Counted from the stretch's first letter, positions 53,439-62,146 are shown. The stretch: DNA of 64,000 nt from Calothrix membranacea FACHB-236 (GCF_014696315.1 NZ_JACJPX010000007.1:114361-178360), one strand, 5' to 3'. The notes: generated by a model from the sequence alone, not told the origin. Translations and numbers: made by a program.

Positions 53439-54362
53439 TTATTTAGCCAGGTATTCATCCAGCCAAGCTAGGGCAGCACCACTGGTTTCAGCAATAATAC
53501 TAATTAAACGATAGAGAGCGATCGCACTAATAACGACAGCCGCAGGAAAATGATTTTGCAAAAGCGCGATCGCAGTTGCTTCAAATACACCCAATCCTCC
53601 AGGCGCGCCAGGAACAACAAACCCCAGTAGCCAAGCTAAACTAAACGCCCCTAGCAATAAAGGAATTTGATCCGCACTCAAAGGCCCCAAGGCAAATAGA
53701 GTTAAGATAAACCCAGCCCCACGCAGCCCTAAAAAGCCCAACTCTCCTAATAAAGGGCGTATAGGGTAGCGTTCAATACGGAAATTGCTGCTGGAGTCGC
53801 TAGCCTGTCGATCCAGCTTTTTGGCTTTCAATTTATGTACAAAATTAATGGCTGGGTTCAAAAACCACGGATGAAGCGCACAAAGCACCACAGCCAAGCA
53901 CAGAAATTGCAATATTAACAACAAAATATTAGTATTGGCAGCAGTCAATTGTGTACCAAATACAAGTACGATAATTAAAGCAGCCGCAGCCATAAGGAGT
54001 GGTTCTAGTACGACACTTAAAGTCGCAGCCCCAGTAGAACCTGTAGCATTTTTTGCCGCTACAATTCTTCCGTAGTGATGCCAAATATTACCAGGTAAAT
54101 ATTTAGCGATGTTTGTTTTGAGATATACCTGAATTAATTGAATGGATACTACAGGTTGGTTTAATTCTTTGAGAACCCAAGTCCATATCCAGCCAGCCCA
54201 GGTATGTGCAAGTAAAGTTACACCAGTAGCGATCGCTAAAATTGACCATCCAGGCCCGTCAATCTCGATGTTTGTGACTTCTTGCCAGTGATCTTTTAAG
54301 GCTTTCCCTAAAAAAACTAGTGTTCCGCCTAAAATTATCCAACGTAAAATTTTTTTCCACAT
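53439..54362 (-). CDS. UPF0104 / lysylphosphatidylglycerol synthase TM-domain protein
   Basis: A 307-residue membrane protein with about eight hydrophobic helices. Characteristic blocks are FLGKALKDHWQEV after TM1, NIAKYLPGNIWHHYGRIVAAKN (family signature near residue 88), and the late VVPGAPGGLGVFEATAIALL (near 250). These match the membrane domain of MprF/AglD-like proteins. There is no C-terminal lysyltransferase domain, so it is not an MprF enzyme. Members act in lipid or glycolipid modification or transport; the substrate is unknown. A single gene with a long leaderless-looking upstream region. Confidence 0.8.
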   Translation of the reverse strand: MWKKILRWIILGGTLVFLGKALKDHWQEVTNIEIDGPGWSILAIATGVTLLAHTWAGWIWTWVLKELNQPVVSIQLIQVYLKTNIAKYLPGNIWHHYGRIVAAKNATGSTGAATLSVVLEPLLMAAAALIIVLVFGTQLTAANTNILLLILQFLCLAVVLCALHPWFLNPAINFVHKLKAKKLDRQASDSSSNFRIERYPIRPLLGELGFLGLRGAGFILTLFALGPLSADQIPLLLGAFSLAWLLGFVVPGAPGGLGVFEATAIALLQNHFPAAVVISAIALYRLISIIAETSGAALAWLDEYLAK

Positions 54363-54948
54363 TCCAGCAATTTAACAGTTAAATACCCTCAGGCTGAACA
54401 TCACAAATCTTATGTTACATCAGCTGATTAACATTATGGTTGAGTGCAGGTCAAAAACTGAAAACTGTGGAACTTAGGTTAACAAACGGAATATAACATC
54501 AAATTTATTATTTGACTTGAGCTACATTTAATTCAGTTAACTAAACGTCAATAACCTAGTCATGCCCGGAAAAACAAAAGATTATTTTACTAATTATCTT
54601 TAACAAATCTAGAATATTTAATATTCTTTAACAAGCTTTTATTAGTAAGTATAAATTGAAAATCAAATTTAAAAGCAAAAGCATATCCTATGCTGAATAG
54701 CTTAATAATAGGTACCATCAGGATTGCAAGCTAATTATCTTAGATAATCTCTCTCCATAGTTAGATAAAAATAGTGTATTCGTCACTATCAAAATGTGAC
54801 CTACGCTAGAGGAAAAGCATTTTTAAAGTTTCTATTGTTGATAATTGTTGAACACAACATTAGTCAACTAAAAACAAGCACAAATTTCGCTGGCAAACAA
54901 ATTATGTTCAGCGCAAATCGGCTTGCTTACAGTTGCAAGGAGGATTTA
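54363..54948. other. Intergenic region upstream of the lipoprotein pair
   Basis: About 585 bp of AT-rich DNA between divergent genes. A reading frame on the plus strand is open from 54796, but 51 codons of it lie before a strong ribosome binding site at 54937, so I treat them as leader. No RNA or repeat recognised. Confidence 0.5.
54937..54943 (+). promoter_or_regulatory. Strong ribosome binding site deciding a GTG start
   Basis: AAGGAGG five bases before the GTG at 54949. It fixes the start of the lipoprotein gene, although the frame is open upstream. Confidence 0.8.
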
Positions 54949-55515
54949 GTGAATCGGTTGACAGCTTTATGGAAAAAACTACGACTGCGCCAAATTTTAA
55001 CTATCTGCGTGGCTAGTCTATTTTTGATAGTTAGTACTGCTTGTAGTGGAGCAAATGCAAAAGGTGCAAATCCTCAAAATCCAGCTGTACAAGCTGGTGG
55101 TGCAAACAATCCATATAAAAACGGTGGAGATAAATATACAAAATATAGAATGTCCACCGATCCTAAAGTTACTAATTCTAGCAGCCGGAATGAGCGTGAC
55201 CAAGCTAGCTTAGAACTAACATCAGGACTGTTAATTGCCACTAATCAAGAATCCAAAATACTTTATCCTGGTGCAGAAACACCAGCAGGTAGAGCGATAA
55301 AAGAAGGTGAATTACCGCTGATTACCGAAAAGAATTTTCAACAACCCGAACCAGGTGGTTTAATTCAGCGTGAACCAAGTGTAGGTACTCGCGTTCAAGA
55401 ACGTATTGATACTGTCAAAGAAACTGTAAAAGAAGCTTCTGGCTTTTTGAAAGAGAAAGCAGATGAAGCAAGTGCGAGACCTGAATTACAAAAAGATCCA
55501 GCAGTAGGCAGATAA
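54949..55515 (+). CDS. Small lipoprotein of unknown function (first of a tandem pair)
   Basis: 188 residues. A basic, Trp-containing start (NRLTALWKKLRLRQ) precedes a hydrophobic helix and a lipobox IVSTAC with Cys near residue 28, so it is a lipoprotein. The rest is polar: a Gly/Asn-rich part, then ILYPGAETPAGRAIKEGELPLITEKNF and a C-terminal amphipathic stretch RVQERIDTVKETVKEASGFLKEKADEAS that resembles LEA/CsbD-type helices. I do not recognise a certain family; the N-terminal pattern is shared with 55594 and 44484. The GTG start is chosen by the AAGGAGG box. It is followed 78 bp later by a related gene on the same strand. Confidence 0.68.
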   Translation: MNRLTALWKKLRLRQILTICVASLFLIVSTACSGANAKGANPQNPAVQAGGANNPYKNGGDKYTKYRMSTDPKVTNSSSRNERDQASLELTSGLLIATNQESKILYPGAETPAGRAIKEGELPLITEKNFQQPEPGGLIQREPSVGTRVQERIDTVKETVKEASGFLKEKADEASARPELQKDPAVGR

Positions 55516-55593
55516 GAAATTTATTTGCTGACTGAGGTTGAGTATTGGAATTACAGTCCAAGAATTTAGTCAAAAAATCTAAGGAGTAACATA

Positions 55594-56187
55594 ATGAAAA
55601 AATTCACAGCTTGGCTACAAAACTTTCGTCCGGTAAAAATTGTCGGAGTTTTCTTAGCAGGAATCCTCCTATTAGTAACACAAGCTTGTAACCGTCCTAC
55701 AATAGCTGGACAGCCAGCACAACCAGGTTCTCAACCACCCAATGCTGAACGCTACGATCCCACAAAAAGTTATAATCTCTCCTCTCCTCAAGGTGGTATG
55801 AATAACTTTAGTGATGTAGATCCCCGCGCACGTGGAGATGAAAAAGCAGCAGAAGCAAGAGCTAAAGGTTTGCGAGATAATGCTCAAAGAAACGTCGATG
55901 AAAAAGGCATTGATAGCCCAGGACAATATGTAGAAAACTATCGTCAAGGAACACCCTTTGGTCAAAGAGTGAAAAACTTGGGTGATGATATTGGTAGTTC
56001 TGCTTCAGAAGTAGGCGAAGGTGTCGCTAAGGGAACCAAGCGCGGTCTTGAAAATATCAAAGAAAACACTCAGAATGCGGCTGAAGGCTTAGGCAAAAAT
56101 GCCCAACGTACAGGTGATGATGTGAAAACAAATCTGCAACGCTCAGCCGAAGATGCAGGTGATGCTGTAAATAGAGCACTGAGATAA
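55594..56187 (+). CDS. Small lipoprotein of unknown function (second of a tandem pair)
   Basis: 197 residues. KKFTAWLQNFRPVKIVGVFLAGILLLVTQAC gives a lipobox Cys near residue 32. A Pro/Gln linker follows, then YDPTKSYNLSSPQGGMNNFSDVDPR, a charged region DEKAAEARAKGLRDNAQRNVDEKG, and a long amphipathic tail with 11-residue periodicity (KNAQRTGDDVKTNLQRSAEDAGDAVNRAL) like LEA proteins. AAGGAG about nine bases before the ATG is a good ribosome binding site. Same transcript as 54949 is likely; a terminator follows at 56223. Function unknown; stress protection of the envelope is a guess. Confidence 0.72.
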   Translation: MKKFTAWLQNFRPVKIVGVFLAGILLLVTQACNRPTIAGQPAQPGSQPPNAERYDPTKSYNLSSPQGGMNNFSDVDPRARGDEKAAEARAKGLRDNAQRNVDEKGIDSPGQYVENYRQGTPFGQRVKNLGDDIGSSASEVGEGVAKGTKRGLENIKENTQNAAEGLGKNAQRTGDDVKTNLQRSAEDAGDAVNRALR

Positions 56188-56222
56188 ATTCATCAAAATC
56201 ACTCATCGGTTAAATGAAATTC

Positions 56223-56252
56223 AGGGTGGGCGAAATGCTTGCCCTATTTTTT
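56223..56252 (+). terminator. Intrinsic terminator of the lipoprotein pair
   Basis: AGGGTGGG and CTTGCCCT pair over eight positions (three G-U) around CGAAATG, followed by ATTTTTTAT. This is the most classical terminator in the window. Confidence 0.7.
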
Positions 56253-56280
56253 ATGTTTGCAATAAATATTGCTGAAATTT

Positions 56281-56333
56281 AGGGAAAAGGTCAAAGGGTA
56301 AGGGTCAAAGGAAAAACCGTTAACCTTTTCCCT
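56281..56333 (-). terminator. 3' hairpin downstream of larC
   Basis: AGGGAAAAGGT (56281-56291) and ACCTTTTCCCT (56323-56333) form a perfect 11-bp stem with a repetitive loop (CAAAGGG, AAGGGTC). It lies 27 bp past the larC stop on the minus strand and resembles the hairpin at 49805. Confidence 0.6.
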
Positions 56334-56359
56334 GTTGCTTGATTATTTACTTAAACAAC

Positions 56360-57631
56360 TTAACTTGTTGTTTGTAGATACCAACTTTGCAGCGCTAGCC
56401 GTTGCATTTCGCGCCAGGGAATATTATGCTTGCGTGCTAATTCTGCACAATCTTCGTATTCTGGTTGGACGTTAGCGAGAACACCTTTACCTTGCCAAGC
56501 TACCTTAATGCGGACTTTGCCATATTCAGTTTCTACTTGGTGAATTTCTCTTTGTAAAATTGCTCGTTGCTGAGTTGTGCGGCGAATTCCTAAAGTAGTG
56601 GTTTCACGAAATAAAACTGCTTCACAATTTAGTAAATTTTCAGGGTGACAAATTACAGTGAGCAATATTCCCGGACGAGATTTTTTCATCCCTATAGATT
56701 GAGTGAAGACATCCACTGCACCTGCGGCAAATAATGCTTCAAATACATAGCCAATTGCTTGGGGATTTAAGTCATCAATTTGGGTTTCTAGTACCGAAAT
56801 GGTTTCGAGAGTAGGGCTAGTATCCTCGTAATTGCTAATATCTGCCTGTAAACTGCTGCTTTCACCCAGCCACATGCGTAGTATATTGGGGATGGGCAAA
56901 TTTATCGAACCTGCTCCCAATCCTACCTGTTTGATGGTGATTGGTGGTGGTGAACCGAAGTCTCTTGCCAAAGTAGTGGCGATCGCAGCTCCTGTAGGTG
57001 TTACTAATTCTCGTTCAATTCCATTGCTATAAACTGGACAACCCCGCATTTCCCACAATTTCAACACAGCGGGTACTGGTACTGCCATTTGTCCATGCGC
57101 TGCACGCACTGTGCCTCCGCCCGTGGGAAACGCTGAACAGTAAAGTAAAGGCCATCCTGCGCGATCGCTCCCAACGCCTAACCAATCTAATCCCAAACAA
57201 GTGCCAACAATATCCACAATTGCATCCACGGCACCCACCTCATGAAAATGAACTTTTTCTGGGGCGATGCCGTGTACAGCCCCTTCTGCCACTGCCAGTT
57301 GGCGAAATACAGCTAAACTCCAAGCTTCTGCTCTTTGTGGCAATTCTGCTTGCAAAATCATGCTTTCTATTTCTGGCAGATGTCGTCCATGATGATGACT
57401 ATGTTCGTGATCATGGTGTGCGTGAGTATGTACTAAATCTACATGGACTTTAGTTGCTTGCTGACCATGATGCTGAACTAATTCAGCTCTTAATTGGTAC
57501 TCTTGTGCTATCCCTAATTTGTTGAGTTTTTCACTTAAATACTCCAAGGGAACACCCAGACTTACCAAGGCCCCTAAACACATATCACCGGAAATTCCCG
57601 ATGGACATTGAAGATAAACAAGTGTGGTCAT
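56360..57631 (-). CDS. larC: LarC-type nickel insertion protein
   Basis: A 423-residue member of the LarC family, the nickel chelatase that makes the nickel-pincer nucleotide cofactor. The start LVYLQCPSGISGDMCLGALVSLG is diagnostic. A metal-binding His-rich loop (THAHHDHEHSHHHGRH, near residue 70) follows, then VHFHEVGAVDAIVDIVGTC and LVTPTGAAIATTL, and the C-terminal ETQIDDLNPQAIGYVFE. Neither LarB, LarE nor lactate racemase LarA lies in the window, so the user enzyme of the cofactor is unknown here. It is complete and in one frame, with no -1 frameshift as in the split larC1/larC2 of some lactobacilli. Confidence 0.9.
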   Translation of the reverse strand: MTTLVYLQCPSGISGDMCLGALVSLGVPLEYLSEKLNKLGIAQEYQLRAELVQHHGQQATKVHVDLVHTHAHHDHEHSHHHGRHLPEIESMILQAELPQRAEAWSLAVFRQLAVAEGAVHGIAPEKVHFHEVGAVDAIVDIVGTCLGLDWLGVGSDRAGWPLLYCSAFPTGGGTVRAAHGQMAVPVPAVLKLWEMRGCPVYSNGIERELVTPTGAAIATTLARDFGSPPPITIKQVGLGAGSINLPIPNILRMWLGESSSLQADISNYEDTSPTLETISVLETQIDDLNPQAIGYVFEALFAAGAVDVFTQSIGMKKSRPGILLTVICHPENLLNCEAVLFRETTTLGIRRTTQQRAILQREIHQVETEYGKVRIKVAWQGKGVLANVQPEYEDCAELARKHNIPWREMQRLALQSWYLQTTS

Positions 57632-57830
57632 ATATAAAATTACTAATCAGTACATAGTAATCAGTTAACAGTACAAATTACAAAAGCTGATAACTCACAA
57701 CTGACAACTGAATAACTTTAGAGGATGTTTTAGCAGTTTTAAATATAGTTATCTTTACTGCCTACCTTAGTATTCAATTTTATATTTTCCTGGCAATGTA
57801 CAACCCTCAATTTTCCTTCCTAAACTTTTT

Positions 57831-58490
57831 ATGGCAAAAATTTTCACAGTCCATCCTGATAATCCTCAAATCCGCCGAATAGAGGAAATAAAATCGGCAC
57901 TCTCTAGCGGCGCAGTAATGCTCTACCCTACTGATACAGTCTATGCAATTGGTTGTGATTTAAATGCTAAATCGGCGGTGGAACGAGTACGGCAAATTAA
58001 GCAGCTAGCGAATGACAAACCACTGACATTTTTATGTCCTTCACTGTCAAATGTGGCAACTTATGCGTTCGTAAGTGATACAGGCTATCGAATTATGAAG
58101 CGCCTGATTCCAGGGCCATACACATTTTTGTTACCTGCTACAAAGTTAGTACCACGCCTAGCGCAGAATCCCAAGCGTAAAACTACTGGCATACGAGTAC
58201 CAGACCATACTGTATGTTTAGCATTACTGACAGCACTGGGCAATCCCATTATTTCTACTTCAGCTCATCTGCCGCCAGATGAGGATGATGATGGGATAGT
58301 TGAAGCTAACGCCAATTCTAATTTGTCTCAGGTGGAATTATTTGACCGTTTGGATAGCTTGGTAGATATTATTGTAGACACTGGCGAAGAACCCACATAT
58401 GAAGTGTCAACAATATTAGATCTAACTGGAGATCAGCCAATGATTACACGACAAGGGTTAGGTTGGGAAGCAGCAGCAGCATGGGTTTAG
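57831..58490 (+). CDS. Sua5/YciO/YrdC-family threonylcarbamoyl-AMP synthase
   Basis: A 219-residue YrdC-fold enzyme. The N-terminal IEEIKSALSSGAVMLYPTDTVYAIGCDLNAKSAVERVRQIKQLANDKPLTFLCPSL contains the KRP-like (NDKPLTFL) nucleotide site. The middle has RLIPGPYTFLLPATKLVPR, TTGIRVPDHTVCLALLTALGNPIISTSAHLP, where Arg and Ser/Asn motifs for substrate binding are seen. A tail with Asp-rich loop (DEDDDG) follows. It makes L-threonylcarbamoyl-AMP for t6A37 of tRNA, or is a YciO-type paralogue; the two cannot be separated by eye. It is followed on the same strand by the HetZ-related gene after 276 bp. Confidence 0.85.
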   Translation: MAKIFTVHPDNPQIRRIEEIKSALSSGAVMLYPTDTVYAIGCDLNAKSAVERVRQIKQLANDKPLTFLCPSLSNVATYAFVSDTGYRIMKRLIPGPYTFLLPATKLVPRLAQNPKRKTTGIRVPDHTVCLALLTALGNPIISTSAHLPPDEDDDGIVEANANSNLSQVELFDRLDSLVDIIVDTGEEPTYEVSTILDLTGDQPMITRQGLGWEAAAAWV

Positions 58491-58740
58491 AGAGTATAAT
58501 TCACAGCCTGATTCGTCGATTTCGGAAAATCTAATTAAAAAAGCTCCAGTTTAACAATTGTCCTAAATACAGGGTGAGGAACGGCTAGAAGCAGCTGACG
58601 GCAAAGTTCGGCGCAGCAAGAGTTTTGGCTGATTTTAGAACATGGTAAATCCCCCTGTGCTACTAGTCATGAGGTTGCTTTTGAAAAAACCGACACAATA
58701 CCTTCCCTGTAACTTTTTCAGATTGCCTACAGTCATATAT

Positions 58741-58755
58741 GTGAGCACTGCTCAC
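58741..58755 (+). promoter_or_regulatory. 15-bp palindrome at the ribosome binding site of the HetZ-related gene
   Basis: GTGAGCA-C-TGCTCAC, perfect 7+1+7, ends one base before the AGGGAG box and 11 bases before the start codon at 58767. It could be an operator or a hairpin near the ribosome binding site. It does not match the known HetR, NtcA or LexA sites. Confidence 0.4.
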
Positions 58756-58766
58756 AGGGAGTCTTG

Positions 58767-60080
58767 ATGATGAATGCCAAAATGTTCACCAATCAAGAAA
58801 CAACTCAGGTGCTGAAACGACATTGTTATAAGGTGCAATACCATTTCCTGGAAAAAGTTATGAAAGCTAACCTTGCTAATCTACCAACTTCTACATCCGC
58901 TTTTGACTTCCAAGCTGCAACTAACGAAGTAACAGCCAGTAATATTAATACTTTGATGCAACTGCTAGTTGAAGAAATCCAAGCTCAAGTTAAAGCTGCA
59001 CCTGGGTGTGTGCAAGCGGTAGCGAAACGCATAGCAAAGGAAGTGGAACGCATTTGTGATAAAAGCGCCCGCATCCAGACCTCAGGAGAAATCCAAGCTT
59101 GGCAGCTAACTTTAGCGAGACATCGTTTGCAAAAATGTCTGCGTTACTACCAACTGGGATCGCGCAGAGGTCGGGTAGAATTACATAGCAGTCTAGGTGC
59201 TATGGTTTACCGTCATGTGACTATTTCCGGCTCAGATATGGGATTTCAGGGTCGTTACAACCTGATTGAAGATTTTCTGCAAGCCTTTTATATCGAAGCT
59301 ATCAAAGCTTTCCGCCGGGAAAATGAACTAGCTGAAGATTACACACCACGCACTCAGTTACAATTAGCGGAATACATGGCATTTACAGAACAGTATGCCA
59401 AGCGCCGCATCAATTTACCTGGTAGCGCTAGTCAGCAGTTAATTATCTTACGTGCCCAAGGTTTTGCCCGTCGCCAGCCCCAAGAAACTACCGTAGATAT
59501 TGAAATGGCGGTAGAGTCTGCCAAGAGTGAAGAAGGCGAAGCCTACCAGCGTAACTCGGCTGTACAACAGCTGAGATCCCAGATGATCGCCCAAACTAAC
59601 TTCGATCCCTCAGAAGAATCAGAACGCGATCGCGTTATTACTGAGTTAATTAATTATCTCGAATCTCAAGGTCAATCTGACTGTGTAGACTACCTCACAT
59701 TAAAACTACAAGACCTGTCTGCACCGGAAATTGACCAAATTCTCGGTCTCACCAGCCGTCAGCGCGATTATCTGCAACAACGCTTTAAATATCATGTAGA
59801 AAAATTTGCCAAGCAACATCACTGGCAATTGGTACATCAATGGTTAGGTGCTGGTTTAGAGCATAGATTGGGCTTATCTGCTCAACAGTGGCAAACCTTT
59901 TTAGGTCTACTGACTGAACAGCAACAGCAAATTTTGCAGTTAAAAACCGCCAGACACAGTGACCAAGCGATCGCTAAAACACTCAAATGTACCCCCAAAC
60001 AGCTGCAAAAGCGTTGGACTCAACTGTTAGACCTAGCATGGGCTATCCGTAACGGCAATCTGGAAGTTCAAACAGGCTGA
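58767..60080 (+). CDS. HetZ-related protein
   Basis: 437 residues, soluble. The N-terminal half (LVEEIQAQVKAAPGCVQAVAKRIAKEVERICDKSARIQTSGEIQAWQLTLARHRLQKCLRYYQLGSRRGRVELHSSLGAMVYRHV) resembles HetZ, the heterocyst differentiation factor. The middle is sigma-factor-like: FLQAFYIEAIKAFRRENELAEDYTPRTQLQLAEYMAFTEQYAKRR, and the C-terminus carries two helix-turn-helix-like units (LSAPEIDQILGLTSRQRDYLQQRFK and HSDQAIAKTLKCTPKQLQKRW). I consider it the longer HetZ-related paralogue, not HetZ itself (about 400 residues). The ATG at 58767 sits behind AGGGAG; an internal ATG at 58860 matches some homologues' starts. Confidence 0.75.
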   Translation: MMNAKMFTNQETTQVLKRHCYKVQYHFLEKVMKANLANLPTSTSAFDFQAATNEVTASNINTLMQLLVEEIQAQVKAAPGCVQAVAKRIAKEVERICDKSARIQTSGEIQAWQLTLARHRLQKCLRYYQLGSRRGRVELHSSLGAMVYRHVTISGSDMGFQGRYNLIEDFLQAFYIEAIKAFRRENELAEDYTPRTQLQLAEYMAFTEQYAKRRINLPGSASQQLIILRAQGFARRQPQETTVDIEMAVESAKSEEGEAYQRNSAVQQLRSQMIAQTNFDPSEESERDRVITELINYLESQGQSDCVDYLTLKLQDLSAPEIDQILGLTSRQRDYLQQRFKYHVEKFAKQHHWQLVHQWLGAGLEHRLGLSAQQWQTFLGLLTEQQQQILQLKTARHSDQAIAKTLKCTPKQLQKRWTQLLDLAWAIRNGNLEVQTG

Positions 60081-60616
60081 TGAGGTGTAAGATTCAACTT
60101 TAAAATTCAAAATTCAAATGTACAAACTAGTACAGAAAGCCTGAATTATGAAAAGTAAAAACTGAATCAAGATGCCCAAATTGTAGGCTGTTTCTAGATT
60201 TTCAATTTTATTTTGATTTTACCTGTCATTTATTAAGTAAGTGTTCAGGACATTTGCAAGTCGGCATTTTCAGATTTTCAGCTATCTTGTTTGTTATTTT
60301 TAAACAAACAGTTAATAATTTATTAAAGTCGCATTTTGACATTATTAAATACAATAAATTAACCTCCATCTTCTCTCGTAACCATAGAGAGAAATGGGGG
60401 TTAATTAAGTTTGGATTGATTTTCCCTAATATTTAGAGCTAATGTAATTTTAATTTTTATGATTGCAGTGGGAATTATGCCCTCTCTACAAGGCTTTACT
60501 GATACCAATTAAAATAATATTTGCGACACATCAATATATTCTAGAGGGCAAGGCATTGCCTTACCCCTACTACAATCTGTCAAATTCTTTTTTCAAATTG
60601 GTATGATATTTTATCG
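60081..60616. other. Intergenic region with a MITE-like element
   Basis: About 535 bp between convergent genes. A 60-codon plus frame (60254-60436) looks spurious. It contains the 103-bp element at 60502-60604. No terminator with U-run was found. Confidence 0.5.
60502..60604. mobile_element. 103-bp MITE-like element, ATACCAA family, copy 2
   Basis: ATACCAATT at 60502 and AATTGGTAT ending at 60604 form a perfect 9-bp terminal repeat. It carries TTGCGACACATC like copy 1 at 41468, and GGCAAGGCATTGCCTTACC, a small interior hairpin. Confidence 0.7.
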
Positions 60617-61654
60617 TTATCCTAACCACTCAGGATTTTTAGCTGTACTATCAAACTGATTACTGGTCTTAAATAGTTCGTACTGACCTTTTGCTGCTAC
60701 TTCACGAGTACGATTCAGCAATTCTCTAACTTGTTCTTGGCTCATGGGTTTAAAGGTGCGTACTGCCTCAAATGCTTGGTTAAGAATTTCCATACTTTCC
60801 ATGCCTGTAATCACAGTTGATGTAGGCAAATTCATCGCATAGTGAAGGCATTCGATGGGTTTCACAGTGTTGCTCTTAAGAATTATTTGGTCGCCCATTG
60901 ATTTCATCCCCAGCACACCAATACTATCTTTTACAAGTCTTGGTAAAACTTGCCGTTCAAAACTTCGGAAATGAGCATCCATGACGTTTAATGGCATCTG
61001 AACTGTGTCAAAACGGAAGTTATTTTGAGCAGCAACGTCTAGCATTCTCGAGTGGATTAATGGGTCTTTGTGTCCGGTAAAGCCGATGTAGCGAATTTTT
61101 CCGGCTTTTTGCGCTTCTAACACTGCCTCCATTGCACCCCCAGAAGCGAAGATGCGATCGGGATCTTCCATGCGAATAATTTCATGATGCTGTAGCAAAT
61201 CAATCCGATCCGTCTGCAACCGTTTTAAGGAATCGTTAATTTGCTTAGTAGCAGCATCTTTAGTACGTCCGTCAATTTTAGTCATGAGAAATGCCTTTTG
61301 ACGGTAACCGTCTTGGAGGGCTTTACCCATGCGAATTTCGCTGTCTCCGTTATGGTAGTCCCAGCTGTTATCCATAAAATTGATGCCACGGTCAATCGCA
61401 GTGCGGATGAGACGGATACCTTCTTGCTCATCTTTGGGTCGCCCAATATGGTGACCGCCTAAGCCAATTACAGAAACTTTTTCGCCAGTGCGGCCCAAGG
61501 TTCTGTAGATCATTTCGCCGCTTTTGGTTTGAGTGGGAGCAGGTGTATTTTGGGCTGAGGCTTTTGAAAATAATGCTTCTCCACCTGCTAACCCGGCTGC
61601 AATCAAACCAGAAGTAGAAACTACTTTTAATAAATCCCGTCTGCTAATATCCAC
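60617..61654 (-). CDS. Tat-exported aldo/keto reductase
   Basis: A 345-residue oxidoreductase with a twin-arginine signal (DISRRDLLKVVSTSG, residues 2-16; cleavage after a SKASAQ site near residue 35). The AKR barrel follows: MIYRTLGRTGEKVSVIGLGGHHIG, FMDNSWDYHNGDSEIRMGKAL (Tyr and Asp of the catalytic tetrad), Lys in FLMTKIDGR and His in LLQHHEI. NADPH-dependent reduction of an unknown carbonyl is expected, but a Tat route implies a cofactor-loaded fold moved to the periplasm or lumen, which is unusual for an AKR. It is monocistronic and convergent with the HetZ-related gene. Confidence 0.85.
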   Translation of the reverse strand: MDISRRDLLKVVSTSGLIAAGLAGGEALFSKASAQNTPAPTQTKSGEMIYRTLGRTGEKVSVIGLGGHHIGRPKDEQEGIRLIRTAIDRGINFMDNSWDYHNGDSEIRMGKALQDGYRQKAFLMTKIDGRTKDAATKQINDSLKRLQTDRIDLLQHHEIIRMEDPDRIFASGGAMEAVLEAQKAGKIRYIGFTGHKDPLIHSRMLDVAAQNNFRFDTVQMPLNVMDAHFRSFERQVLPRLVKDSIGVLGMKSMGDQIILKSNTVKPIECLHYAMNLPTSTVITGMESMEILNQAFEAVRTFKPMSQEQVRELLNRTREVAAKGQYELFKTSNQFDSTAKNPEWLG

Positions 61655-61849
61655 TATTTTTCTTACCCAAACTCTTTCAAGCTCGCTCTGATAGCATCAC
61701 ACCCTAATAAACAGCGTGCATCTAACTGTTGAGAGATAACAGCAGTTACGGAGAGGTATATTGGCTCTCATAGACCTGTTACTAGCTTGTCCTCAACTTG
61801 ATTAGGAAGCGTATTGACAATGTAAATACATTTGCTTATTCTTTCATTT

Positions 61850-62146
61850 ATGGATGTCTACTACATATTGAATGGCATCACTTTTGTGTGGAACGAGGAA
61901 AAAGCTCGACAAAATCCTAGCAAACATAATGGGATAAAATTCCAACAGGCTTCGGAAGCATTTTTCGATCCATTTTTGAAAGTAGTTGATGCCAGCCGGA
62001 ATGATGAAATAAGAGATGCAATTATCGGATTGGATACACGATGGAATCTTTTATTTGTTGTTCACATTGAGTTTGAAGACGAGGTAATCCGAATTATTTC
62101 AGCTCGTAAAGCTACACGACAGGAGCGAGATTACTATGAAAATTGA
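61850..62146 (+). CDS. BrnT-family toxin
   Basis: A 98-residue ribonuclease-like toxin. WNEEKARQNPSKHNGIKFQQASEAFFDPF matches BrnT's opening; the catalytic residues of the RelE-like fold are represented by the Arg in ARKATRQERDYYE and the His/Arg upstream. The frame is open to a TTG at 61832; the ATG at 61850 gives the usual length. It overlaps the next gene by 11 bp, the standard toxin-first order of brnT-brnA. BrnT inhibits translation by RNA cleavage. Confidence 0.85.
   Translation: MDVYYILNGITFVWNEEKARQNPSKHNGIKFQQASEAFFDPFLKVVDASRNDEIRDAIIGLDTRWNLLFVVHIEFEDEVIRIISARKATRQERDYYEN

Noticed and set aside
60254..60436. 60-codon plus-strand frame
   Set aside because: Phe/Ile/Asn-rich translation of AT-rich DNA; no start signal.
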